From Prolixibacteraceae bacterium (GTDB lineage: Bacteria > Bacteroidota > Bacteroidia > Bacteroidales > Prolixibacteraceae), in the NCBI GenBank assembly GCA_003457135.1, contig DMSQ01000013.1, positions 62,001 through 126,000 on the forward strand: DNA of 64,000 nt, in the 5' to 3' direction. Below are positions 37,749 through 45,604 of the stretch, one piece after another. Under the pieces are notes generated by a model. That model saw only the letters and a list, made by a program, of their open reading frames with translations. It ran no database searches and was not told where the DNA came from. Position 1 is the stretch's first letter. The number at the start of each line of letters is the position of its first letter. A program made the position numbers and the translations under genes.

Positions 37749-38477
37749 ATGTTTGAAAATTATCCCAAAGTAAGAACTGAATTACCGCCCGGATTTCAGA
37801 AAATCTATGCTGAACATTACAAAAAAAACAGGGAAGGCGAAACATCTGCTTCATCGGTGGCGCAAAAAATGGAAGGATGGATGCACCGGAAAATTGCTGA
37901 AGATGTGAAAGGTATTTCTGATAAAGTTACTCTTGAAATAGGGGCGGGGACTTTAAATCAACTTAATTATGAAGAAACATCGCCTTATGACATCATCGAG
38001 CCATTTACAGAACTTTACATCAATTCGAAATTCAGGAACCGGATTAATCGGGTGTATAAGGATATTGATGAAGTAGATGAGTTAAATAAATATGACCGGA
38101 TCACTTCCATTGCAACCTTCGAGCATATCACCGATTTGCCAAAAGTCGTCGCGAAAACCTGTATTCATTTGAATAATCCGGGCACCTTGCGGGTTTCAAT
38201 CCCTAATGAAGGGACTTTCCTCTGGAAACTGGGATACAAACTGACCACCGGTATTGAGTTCAAAATAAAGTATGGATTGGATTACAGTATTTTAATGAAT
38301 TATGAACATGTAAATACGGCCGGTGAAATTGAACAGATACTGAGTTATTTTTACGAAAATGTAAAATGTTCGTGTTTTGGATTGAATAAGCGAATTGCTT
38401 TTTACCGGTTTTATGAATGCTCAAAACCTAAGATTGAATTGGCAAAAGAGTATTTAAGTACTTTGGATCGCCGGTAA
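37749..38477 (+). CDS. Methyltransferase-like protein
   Basis: The 242-residue protein has a weak SAM-binding pattern TLEIGAGTLNQL (about 61-72), an acidic loop and the post-motif DRITSIATFEHI, as in class I methyltransferases. The first 55 residues are charged and specific to this type. The substrate is unknown. It closes the surface-glycan cluster and is followed by a large hairpin. Confidence 0.65.
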   Translation: MFENYPKVRTELPPGFQKIYAEHYKKNREGETSASSVAQKMEGWMHRKIAEDVKGISDKVTLEIGAGTLNQLNYEETSPYDIIEPFTELYINSKFRNRINRVYKDIDEVDELNKYDRITSIATFEHITDLPKVVAKTCIHLNNPGTLRVSIPNEGTFLWKLGYKLTTGIEFKIKYGLDYSILMNYEHVNTAGEIEQILSYFYENVKCSCFGLNKRIAFYRFYECSKPKIELAKEYLSTLDRR

Positions 38478-38485
38478 ATAAAAAA

Positions 38486-38578
38486 CTCTGATTAACAGAT
38501 AGTGAAAAATTTCAACGGGTGTTAAAATTCGGGTACGCCATGACATTAACGCAAACTATCCGTAATCAGAGCTTTGTT
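38486..38578. terminator. Large structured hairpin between convergent genes, possible bidirectional terminator
   Basis: CTCTGATTA (38486-38494) pairs with TAATCAGAG (38563-38571), and GATAGT (38498-38503) pairs with ACTATC (38555-38560). Inside, GTGTTAA (38519-38525) can pair with TTAACGC (38546-38552) with one G-U. An A-run precedes and a T-rich stretch follows. It can end transcripts from both sides. Its size and internal helix are more elaborate than a simple terminator. Confidence 0.55.
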
Positions 38579-38666
38579 TTTAATTTCTTTTGACTGTAAA
38601 TGACAGTCATGCGATTATAACAAAGCAATACCAGACTTGTTTGAGTTTATTGGTAATAAATGGAAT

Positions 38667-39830
38667 TTATTTGTTTGGAACGGCATAATTCAACACATCT
38701 TCGCTTTTGATGGTTTTATCACACAAGATGATCAGGCGCTCCACGACGTTTCGGAATTCACGGATATTGCCTGTCCAGCGCATTTTCTGAAGTTCGGTTA
38801 TCGCATCATTATCAATGGTTTTGAGCGGAATGCCATATTCGGTGCAGATTAGGTCAATGAAATAACTGCACAAAACCGGAATATCTTCGATCCGTTCACT
38901 CAAATCCGGCACATGAATTAAAATGACGCTTAAACGGTGATACAAATCTTCGCGAAAATGGTTCACTTCAATTTCGTGGGTCAGGTTTTTGTTGGTGGCA
39001 GCAACAACCCGTACATCCACTTTGATCTGGGAATCGCCGCCAACCCGTGTAATGATACTTTCCTGCAATACCCGCAATACTTTTGCCTGGGCCGATAAAC
39101 TCATATCCCCAATTTCGTCCAGAAAAATAGTTCCCCCGTTCGCTTGTTCAAATTTTCCTTTACGCTGTTTAATTGCTGATGTAAATGCGCCTTTCTCGTG
39201 TCCGAATAGCTCACTTTCAATAAGTTCTGATGGAATTGCAGCGCAGTTTACTTCAATAAAAGGGCCATCTGCCCGATTGCTTTTTTCGTGCAGACGGCGG
39301 GCAACCAGTTCTTTGCCGGTTCCGTTCGAACCTGTAATCAGTACCCGGGCATCGGTTGAGGCAACACGATCAACCATATCCTTTACCTTTTGTATCGAAG
39401 GTGAATTGCCGACAATATCGAAACGCTTTCCCATTTTTTTTCGCAATACCTTGGTTTCGGTGACCAGGCTCGATTTGTCCAGCGCATTGCGTAAAGTGAT
39501 TAGTAACCGGTTCAGGTCGAGTGGTTTTTCGATAAAATCGAATGCCCCTTTTTTAATGGATTCGACCGCAGTATCAATGTTCCCATGTCCCGAAATCATG
39601 ATTACCGGAGTGTCCGGTTTCAATTCTTCCAATTTTTGCAGAACTTCAATGCCATCCATTCCAGGCATTTTAATGTCGCACAGAACCACATCAAAATCGC
39701 TGGTATTCATCAATTCCAGGGCTTTATACCCATCTTCGGCCAGCTCGACCTGGTATTTTTCGAATTCTAAAATTTCTTTTATGGTATTCCTAATGCTGCG
39801 TTCGTCATCAATGACCAGGATTCTTGACAT
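38667..39830 (-). CDS. NtrC-family sigma-54 response regulator lacking the DNA-binding domain
   Basis: The 387-residue protein has a receiver domain (1-120, Asp52 in LCDIKMPGMDG) and a sigma-54 AAA+ domain (about 138-375): Walker A GSNGTGKE at 167-174, Walker B FLDEIGD at 236-242, sensor II region WTGNIREF at 352-359. The sigma-54 contact loop reads GAFTSA (214-219) instead of the canonical GAFTGA. The protein stops at LNYAVPNK, just after the AAA+ lid, with no Fis-type helix-turn-helix. No such domain is found past the stop in any frame. It may act from solution, as FlgR-type regulators do. It follows the ppx-type gene by 29 bases. No partner kinase is in the window. Confidence 0.88.
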   Translation of the reverse strand: MSRILVIDDERSIRNTIKEILEFEKYQVELAEDGYKALELMNTSDFDVVLCDIKMPGMDGIEVLQKLEELKPDTPVIMISGHGNIDTAVESIKKGAFDFIEKPLDLNRLLITLRNALDKSSLVTETKVLRKKMGKRFDIVGNSPSIQKVKDMVDRVASTDARVLITGSNGTGKELVARRLHEKSNRADGPFIEVNCAAIPSELIESELFGHEKGAFTSAIKQRKGKFEQANGGTIFLDEIGDMSLSAQAKVLRVLQESIITRVGGDSQIKVDVRVVAATNKNLTHEIEVNHFREDLYHRLSVILIHVPDLSERIEDIPVLCSYFIDLICTEYGIPLKTIDNDAITELQKMRWTGNIREFRNVVERLIILCDKTIKSEDVLNYAVPNK

Positions 39831-39859
39831 GGTTTTGTTTTTTGAATTATTGCCCGAAT

Positions 39860-40780
39860 TTAGCTGAAAATTCGCTCGTATAAAACACCTTCACCCAGGG
39901 CATAATCGGTTTGGAACACTTTCTGTATTTGTAACCTGTCAATGATTAATTTAATGAAGATTACAGCGGGAACAATCATCTCAATCCGAAGCGATTCCAG
40001 TCCTTTCATTCCGCTTCTTTCGGAAGTTGTTGATGCAATCAGTAATTCATAAATCAGTATAAAATCAGGAATTATGATTTCCTGTTTAGTCCTGATTTTT
40101 GTTCCCGGTTCTGTTTGATCAATTAAATCAACCAGCGTGTCGAAAGCTCCGGAGCAGCCTATTAAACTGGTAATTCCGATGTTTTTGGTGCGGTTCCAAA
40201 GCAAGTCAAGCTGACTTTCGAAATAGTGATTGATTTGCTGTATTTCATGGGGAGTAATCGGGTCGGAGGGGGGTAGTTGTTCAATAACACGGGCCATTCC
40301 CAACGGAAAACTATGTTTCCAGATTGGTTCATTGCCTTCCGTCAGGATAAATTCATTGCTTCCGCCGCCAATGTCTAAAATGAGCGAATGATCTTCGATT
40401 TTTCCAAATGCCAGTTTTACACCGTTAAAAATCAGGTCGGCTTCTTTTTCTCCTGAAATAATTTGCAGTTCAAGTCCGGTATTGGTTTTTATCTGGTGCC
40501 GAAACCAATCCTGATTGATTGCCTCACGAATAGCTGAGGTAGCGATGATGACAATTTCCGAAACTCCGAACCGGCAGATTCGTTCCTCATGCTTCCGGAT
40601 TGCCAGAATAGCCCGTTCAAGTCCATCATCGGTCAGACAGTTTTTATCAATCCCGTTTTTCCCCAATTTTACAACTTCTTTCCCCTGATAAAGAATCTGA
40701 TAAGTTTTATCCTGATAGGCTGCAATCAGCAAATTGCAGGTGTTGGTTCCAAGGTCTATGATGGCAATTTTCTGGTGCAT
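39860..40780 (-). CDS. Ppx/GppA-family phosphatase (exopolyphosphatase or ppGppase)
   Basis: The 306-residue protein has the actin-like ATPase fold motifs AIIDLGTNTCNLLI (7-20) and LILDIGGGSNEF (about 138-149). The length matches the short Ppx/GppA form found in Bacteroidota. The family hydrolyses inorganic polyphosphate or pppGpp. The gene begins 11 bases after the MNT gene stop and precedes the NtrC-like regulator, so all four genes from the HEPN gene onward may share a transcript. Confidence 0.88.
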   Translation of the reverse strand: MHQKIAIIDLGTNTCNLLIAAYQDKTYQILYQGKEVVKLGKNGIDKNCLTDDGLERAILAIRKHEERICRFGVSEIVIIATSAIREAINQDWFRHQIKTNTGLELQIISGEKEADLIFNGVKLAFGKIEDHSLILDIGGGSNEFILTEGNEPIWKHSFPLGMARVIEQLPPSDPITPHEIQQINHYFESQLDLLWNRTKNIGITSLIGCSGAFDTLVDLIDQTEPGTKIRTKQEIIIPDFILIYELLIASTTSERSGMKGLESLRIEMIVPAVIFIKLIIDRLQIQKVFQTDYALGEGVLYERIFS

Positions 40781-40791
40781 GAAAATTTCAA

Positions 40792-41106
40792 TTAGGAACC
40801 GGAAAAAAAAAGTATTCCTACCCCGTCAATATGCTCTTTTAGTTCAATGTTGCTTATGCTATTGTAATTCAGTATGTCAAATTTAAAAGGCAGGGATGTT
40901 TCTTCATTTAATTGGTAGCTGATATTGGTAGAGACCTCTGTCGTTAAGTTTTCACCTTTTAATGCAATGTCAACATCACTGCCAGTTCTGTAATTTCCCT
41001 TGGCACGGATTCCAAGAAGCCAGGCTTCAACAACTTCAGAGTGTTGTTTAAGTACAGAAACAATGATTGCAAGGTCTCTATCCTGAAGGCCAGCAGTTTT
41101 ATTCAC
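40792..41106 (-). CDS. MntA-type nucleotidyltransferase antitoxin with altered GS motif
   Basis: The 104-residue protein is a minimal nucleotidyltransferase. The canonical GS-x10-DxD motif appears as LLGIRAKGNYRTGSDVDIA: both Asp residues and the spacing are kept, but the Ser of GS is Ile. In HEPN/MNT systems this protein neutralises the HEPN RNase by AMP transfer or binding. It overlaps the HEPN gene by 8 bases, the usual pair arrangement. Whether the altered motif still supports AMPylation is unclear. Confidence 0.8.
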   Translation of the reverse strand: MNKTAGLQDRDLAIIVSVLKQHSEVVEAWLLGIRAKGNYRTGSDVDIALKGENLTTEVSTNISYQLNEETSLPFKFDILNYNSISNIELKEHIDGVGILFFSGS

Positions 41107-41506
41107 AACTTTTCTTTTTTAGTGTTTCATAAAGTTCATAAAGTACCGGGAAGTACTTATCGTGAATCAATTCTACCACTTCCGTAGCTTTTTCTTCGTC
41201 ATAAGTATGGGCAGTTAAATTGCGGTCAAGTAATAGATCCATCCAGGTATGACCGTCTTTAATCAATCCAACCTCAAAAGCCTTTTTTATTGCGCTGCGG
41301 GGCGATTTCACATCAATGAACCCCTGTTCTTCGAGATAGTCTTTCAGGGTATTCCACGCCAATTCGTAACTCATTTCAAAGAACTGGATAATTCCGGCTT
41401 TTTGCAACATGTCGGGCTGTTCAATTTCCAATGCTTCGGCCAAATATTTCAATGCTTTCTCGAAGTTCTGAAATCGTTGCTTCCAGCGAATGTCTTGGTT
41501 TTCCAT
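41099..41506 (-). CDS. HEPN-domain toxin (HepT-like, HI0074 family)
   Basis: The 135-residue all-helical protein carries the HEPN RNase motif as RNLTAHTY (about 94-101). This is the full R-x4-H-x-Y pattern, including the Tyr that is AMPylated in characterised MntA-HepT pairs. It is the upstream gene of a two-gene toxin-antitoxin module with the overlapping nucleotidyltransferase. A strong promoter lies upstream. It was historically annotated as a nucleotidyltransferase substrate-binding protein. Confidence 0.85.
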   Translation of the reverse strand: MENQDIRWKQRFQNFEKALKYLAEALEIEQPDMLQKAGIIQFFEMSYELAWNTLKDYLEEQGFIDVKSPRSAIKKAFEVGLIKDGHTWMDLLLDRNLTAHTYDEEKATEVVELIHDKYFPVLYELYETLKKKSCE

Positions 41507-41560
41507 AGAAGAGATTGTTGTTAGTGGCCTTTGAATAATTCCTTTGTTTGCTTTTCAAAA

Positions 41561-41590
41561 CAAATATACTATTTCTGGGCAATTGCAAAA
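41561..41590 (-). promoter_or_regulatory. Promoter of the HEPN/MNT module
   Basis: On the minus strand TTTTG (41590-41586), a 17-base spacer and TATATTTG (41568-41561) match the Bacteroidota promoter consensus. The start codon at 41506 is about 55 bases downstream. Confidence 0.6.
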
Positions 41591-41602
41591 GAGTTGTTAC
41601 AC

Positions 41603-44317
41603 CTACATCCGTTCTTTATTCATTTTATCAATCTTTTCTCTTAACTTCCAATCTAGCAGAATCTCCAAAGTATCTAATCCAGCAAAAAGATTTTTGTAAT
41701 CGACATCTTTTGGTAAAAAAGGATATGGTATGGAAATATCTTTATCAGGAAACGATTGATCTATATATTTCAAGTATAATGAAGCCCGATCGTTTTCATT
41801 CCAGAAATCAGTGTTTTTAAGGAATGAAATAAACTCGTCATAACCATTGAATATTCTGAGGAGAAAACTGACGAATCTGTAATAATAATTATCTGGTTTA
41901 GAACTGTGTTTTTTATTACCATCTCTTACAACTATAAACTTGATAAAGTTATGCGGTTGTGTAAAAGCTTTTTCTTTCATTATGGATATTACCTCTTCAT
42001 CATCAGTCAAGTTACCTTTCCCATCAACAGATTGATAAGAACAATAAAATAGGCTTAGTAACTCGGGAGTAATTTCATTTTTTGTGGATATATAAAGATT
42101 AAAATTGAGTGTGGCTATTTCAATAGTATCAAAAATGGACAAATAGAATACTCTTTGACAAGGATGTGAGGTGGAATATGATTTTATCTTATCAATAATG
42201 AGATACAGAAAATATTGACAATCTACTTGTAGTTTTTCTTTTAAAATAAATTCTTTTAACTCAATTTGAACTTTTTCAACATTGAGACCATAACCTTCAG
42301 TCAAACAAATATTTTGCATCCGATTATGACATTCCTGAAAAAATTTCAGATTGTCATACTTTAAAGCAGACCATACTAAAGTCTTAAAATAGTCAATGTA
42401 AGATTGCGTGTCATTAAACTGGAAATTTTCTTGAAGTGCATTGATAATTGAAGAATTAGCAAACTGCTCAATGATATTTCCATTCTGAATAATGGTACTC
42501 AACTTCTTTTTAAATGATTCAAAATCTTCTGCTTTTAACATTGCAGAAAACTCTGACATTGTTATTTCCTGATGATTGCCTAAATGAAAATAATTCAGGT
42601 AATTTCTGTAATAGATCAAACTGTTAGAAGAAACTCCCACGCTTCGATCGATGATGTTTGAAATAATAGCTTTAATAATGAAACCCATTTTTTCATTTTC
42701 TTTTGTTTCATTTCCTTTGAAAATGAGCTTTATATATTTTTCAATTTCAGTTTCAGTTTTATCTATGTCCCCATCTTTTATTTGATGTAATTCATGGTAG
42801 GTTGTAATAAAGCGGCAGTAAAAGTTTGGATAAAAATATCGAAGCAGATACAAAAAATAGAAATCACGAAAAACTACATGGTCTTTTACTAATCTGATAT
42901 TGAATGTTAGGAAGTTAGTGAATTTTTTGATAATTCTTAAATTAATAAAAAGCTCCTGATTGATTTCATCAGGTGTTTCAATAATTTTATTTTCCGGTGT
43001 TTTGTCAAGTAGTGCATATATAGCTATAGTATTTGACTCAGAATTTTCTGAAAATAATTCATCAATTTCATCAGAAAATTCAACAAGTTTTTCTTTCAAA
43101 AGATTCTTCAGTATTTCAATATATTTTCTTGGCTGAGGTTTGTAAATAGGTGCTTCCCACAGTACAATCTTATCCATATATCGTTTATAGTTATACACAT
43201 TAATTTCCGATCGGATAGCTTCGTTAAGGTAATTGCGGTCATATGCGGCAATAAATACCAGGTTGGGAAAGTTGGCCGTATCACGAATCAGTTTCAGCAC
43301 ATTGGCAATTTCGTTTTTCGCCAGTCGGTCGAGATCGTCGACCACAACCACTAGATTTTTATCCAACATACTCATACTGATGCGCAGTTTCTCTTTTTGC
43401 TTTTCAACCGGATCAGGTTGAAAAAACAATTGCCACAAAGCCTTGCCAAATCCAGCTTTGTCGAGTTGTAGCAAAGCGTCAGCATAACGGTCAATTTTCC
43501 AGTTAATACCAAAAATTTTGTTTTTCAATCCATCCTTTAGCATATCAAAAAACAATTGGCTCATTGCTTTACCTGAGTTGGTTTTCCAAGGATGAAAGTC
43601 CACTACGGTATACCCCTTCCCCTTTAGTTGCTTGCGAATCAGGTTGATCATTGAGGTTTTTCCTTCTCCCCATTCTCCGTTAATACCAATCACTACTGAT
43701 TCGGAGGAGGAAACCGTTTGGATTTCGTTTACAATACGTTCAGCAAACGAGGAAAAGCCAAGTATCTCTTCTTGTTCTTCGCTTTCAGGGTCAAACGCAA
43801 CATCGGTAACAAAAGAAGATTTGTTTGCTCTTGGTGTTACTTCAACCAAGTAGTAAATAATCATAAAAAGCATGTCAACTAAGCAGATGTAGTAAATAAG
43901 CGATAGAAAATTCAGATTGGAATAACTGGGAAGTGCAATAAAAGAAACTGTAGGTTTTACCCAGGAATTGATATTTATGAAATACCAAATCAAGACCGGA
44001 ATTCCGACTTTAATAGCAGGGAATCGCCCCCACAAAAACTGATTATTAAAGATCAGTCTGCCAGTAAAATAAAGAAAAAATAACACAATAATTATCCACT
44101 GATAAATAAAAAGTGAGTAGTCATCATAAGCAAATAACGATATCCCAATTTTACCAAATAACAAGTTAATCGGTTTGCCGAACATTAGGCAAGCAAGAGT
44201 CCAGACAAAAAGGCCCCAAATATAGGTGAGGTTAAAATCCTTTTTGATCTTTTCCCAAAAAAGTCTATCGAATTTAATTCTTGTCCCAAAAGATGTGGAA
44301 TGGTTGCTGCTATTCAC
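41603..44317 (-). CDS. Membrane-anchored KAP-family P-loop NTPase
   Basis: The 904-residue protein starts at a GTG; no in-frame ATG lies between the upstream stop and this codon. Four hydrophobic segments fall at about 31-48, 67-90, 104-120 and 139-160, before the NTPase. The KAP signature follows: GFSSFAERI, Walker A GEWGEGKT (214-221), DFHPWKTN (about 240-247), Walker B VVVVDDLDRL (323-332) and FIAAYDRNYL. In KAP proteins the helices are usually inserted within the P-loop domain, so their N-terminal place here is notable. The roughly 500-residue C-terminal region is helical and AT-rich, with no recognised domain. KAP NTPases are suspected phage-defence or membrane-signalling proteins. Confidence 0.85.
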   Translation of the reverse strand: MNSSNHSTSFGTRIKFDRLFWEKIKKDFNLTYIWGLFVWTLACLMFGKPINLLFGKIGISLFAYDDYSLFIYQWIIIVLFFLYFTGRLIFNNQFLWGRFPAIKVGIPVLIWYFININSWVKPTVSFIALPSYSNLNFLSLIYYICLVDMLFMIIYYLVEVTPRANKSSFVTDVAFDPESEEQEEILGFSSFAERIVNEIQTVSSSESVVIGINGEWGEGKTSMINLIRKQLKGKGYTVVDFHPWKTNSGKAMSQLFFDMLKDGLKNKIFGINWKIDRYADALLQLDKAGFGKALWQLFFQPDPVEKQKEKLRISMSMLDKNLVVVVDDLDRLAKNEIANVLKLIRDTANFPNLVFIAAYDRNYLNEAIRSEINVYNYKRYMDKIVLWEAPIYKPQPRKYIEILKNLLKEKLVEFSDEIDELFSENSESNTIAIYALLDKTPENKIIETPDEINQELFINLRIIKKFTNFLTFNIRLVKDHVVFRDFYFLYLLRYFYPNFYCRFITTYHELHQIKDGDIDKTETEIEKYIKLIFKGNETKENEKMGFIIKAIISNIIDRSVGVSSNSLIYYRNYLNYFHLGNHQEITMSEFSAMLKAEDFESFKKKLSTIIQNGNIIEQFANSSIINALQENFQFNDTQSYIDYFKTLVWSALKYDNLKFFQECHNRMQNICLTEGYGLNVEKVQIELKEFILKEKLQVDCQYFLYLIIDKIKSYSTSHPCQRVFYLSIFDTIEIATLNFNLYISTKNEITPELLSLFYCSYQSVDGKGNLTDDEEVISIMKEKAFTQPHNFIKFIVVRDGNKKHSSKPDNYYYRFVSFLLRIFNGYDEFISFLKNTDFWNENDRASLYLKYIDQSFPDKDISIPYPFLPKDVDYKNLFAGLDTLEILLDWKLREKIDKMNKERM

Positions 44318-44333
44318 GATCAGTTAGTTAATG

Positions 44334-44363
44334 GATACTAAAGATAATTAATTCATTAGTATC
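44334..44363. promoter_or_regulatory. Inverted repeat upstream of the KAP gene
   Basis: GATACTAA (44334-44341) and TTAGTATC (44356-44363) are perfect 8-bp inverted arms with a 14-base AT-rich spacer, 16 bases before the KAP start. The T-run of a terminator is missing, so an operator for a repressor is more likely. The binding protein is unknown. Confidence 0.45.
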
Positions 44364-44412
44364 TATGGAATAAATTTATCAACAATTTTTGTGTTTTGGC
44401 ATTTTAGGAAAC

Positions 44413-44439
44413 AAAAAAGGCCGGTAAAACCAGCCTTTT
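44413..44439 (-). terminator. Rho-independent terminator of cysK
   Basis: On the minus strand AAAAGGC-TGG-TTTTA-CCG-GCCTTTT folds into a stem with one mismatch, followed by T-rich sequence. It lies about 27 bases after the cysK stop codon. Confidence 0.8.
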
Positions 44440-44465
44440 GATGAAAATTATTCGTTCAAAATAAA

Positions 44466-45377
44466 TTAAAACAATCCATCAATAGATAAATAGCGTTCGC
44501 CGGTATCATAGGCAAATGTCAATATTTTCGATCCTGCAGGAAGTTCGGTAATCTTTTTTGCCACTGCTGCCAGCGATGCTCCCGATGAAATTCCAACAAA
44601 CAAACCTTCTTCTTTGGCGGCACGGCGGGCATAATCAAAGGCTTCGTCTTTCGATACCTGGATGGTTCCATCAATAGATTGAGTATGCAAGTTTACGGGA
44701 ATAAATCCGGCGCCAATACCCTGAATCGGATGTGGCCCCGGAGCTCCGCCACTAATTACAGGCGATAATTCCGGCTCAACGGCAAAGGCTTTCAGATTTG
44801 GAAATTTCTGTTTCAGAACTTCGCTCACTCCGGAAATATGTCCACCAGTTCCAACACCGGTAATCAGGTAGTCAAAGCCTTCAGGAAAATCAGAAAGAAT
44901 TTCTTTTGCGGTATTCAGCTTGTGCGCTTCAATGTTAGATGGATTATCAAATTGTGATGGAATCCATGAATCCGGTGTTTCTGTTACCAATTCGGCGGCC
45001 TTGGCAATAGCGCCTTTCATTCCTAATTCGCGCGGGGTTAAAACCAGTTCAGCGCCGTAAGCTGTGAGTATCCGTCGGCGTTCAATACTCATTGATTCTG
45101 GCATGACCAAAATCAGTCTGTATTTTTTTACTGCGGCAACCAGCGCCAATCCTATTCCGGTATTTCCTGAAGTTGGCTCAATCAGGACACTTGTCGGTTT
45201 CAGGATTCCTTTTGCTTCGGCATCTTCAACCATCGAAAGGGCAATACGGTCTTTAATACTACCGCCAGGGTTGGTTTTTTCAAGTTTTACGTAAACTTCG
45301 TATCCGGCAGGATACAGGTTGTTGATTCTTACCAAAGGACTATTTCCAATGGTTTCCAAAATGCTGTTTACTTTCAT
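44466..45377 (-). CDS. cysK: Cysteine synthase A (O-acetylserine sulfhydrylase)
   Basis: The 303-residue PLP enzyme makes L-cysteine from O-acetylserine and sulfide in the cytoplasm. The PLP lysine is Lys42 in PGGSIKDRIA. The substrate-binding loop is TSGNTG (69-74) and the phosphate-binding Gly-rich loop is TGVGTGGHISG. Length and motifs fit CysK rather than cystathionine beta-synthase. The gene stands alone between two terminators. Directly upstream lie an intrinsic terminator and a small reading frame with three consecutive Cys codons, which suggests control by transcription attenuation. Confidence 0.93.
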   Translation of the reverse strand: MKVNSILETIGNSPLVRINNLYPAGYEVYVKLEKTNPGGSIKDRIALSMVEDAEAKGILKPTSVLIEPTSGNTGIGLALVAAVKKYRLILVMPESMSIERRRILTAYGAELVLTPRELGMKGAIAKAAELVTETPDSWIPSQFDNPSNIEAHKLNTAKEILSDFPEGFDYLITGVGTGGHISGVSEVLKQKFPNLKAFAVEPELSPVISGGAPGPHPIQGIGAGFIPVNLHTQSIDGTIQVSKDEAFDYARRAAKEEGLFVGISSGASLAAVAKKITELPAGSKILTFAYDTGERYLSIDGLF

Positions 45378-45405
45378 TTTATTGTCATTTTTAGGGTTAT
45401 AAACA

Positions 45406-45434
45406 AAAAAAGCCTCCCGGTGTTCGGAAGGCTT
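45406..45434 (-). terminator. Intrinsic terminator in the cysK leader (putative attenuator)
   Basis: On the minus strand AAGCCT-t-CCG-aacac-CGG-g-AGGCTT forms a strong stem followed by seven T. The end of the T-run is only about 28 bases before the cysK start codon. No annotated gene ends here: the nearest upstream stop is that of the permease at 45605, about 170 bases away. Termination here would therefore control cysK itself. Confidence 0.8.
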
Positions 45435-45459
45435 CGATATAGATTCTCTTTTGTGAATT

Positions 45460-45540
45460 TCAACTTTGTATTGAAAACATACCTTCTCCTGAATGTTTGT
45501 TGCAGCAGCACATATACATAGCCGGGAAATTCGTTTTCAT
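45460..45540 (-). CDS. Cys-rich leader peptide of cysK (26 codons)
   Basis: ATG at 45540 to TGA at 45460-45462 encodes 26 residues, starting MKTNFPAMYM and continuing CCCNKHSGEG then MFSIQS. Three consecutive TGC codons lie at 45502-45510. The stop codon is 25 bases before the 5' arm of the intrinsic terminator. A 6-bp hairpin TTTCAA (45476-45471)/TTGAAA (45463-45458) covers the end of the frame. GAATTTC (45532-45526) can pair with GAAATTC (45461-45455). This is the layout of a ribosome-mediated attenuator: stalling at Cys codons when Cys-tRNA is scarce would favour read-through into cysK (inference). The frame is too short for usual gene calling. Confidence 0.6.
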   Translation of the reverse strand: MKTNFPAMYMCCCNKHSGEGMFSIQS

Positions 45541-45604
45541 TTCTTATAATTTGATCATGCAATGATATGAAAAATATTTATTAAAGTACGATTTCGTCTT
45601 TTAT

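Noticed and set aside
39860..41506. Assumed functional coupling of ppx and the NtrC-like gene with the HEPN/MNT toxin
   Set aside because: Only orientation and an 11-base gap support it. Ppx/GppA is a housekeeping family, so close spacing alone was not taken as a shared system.
45374..45562. 62-codon minus-strand reading frame overlapping the cysK leader
   Set aside because: It runs through the intrinsic terminator into the first cysK codons in another frame. The shorter frame with the Cys run (45460-45540) fits the regulatory layout much better.
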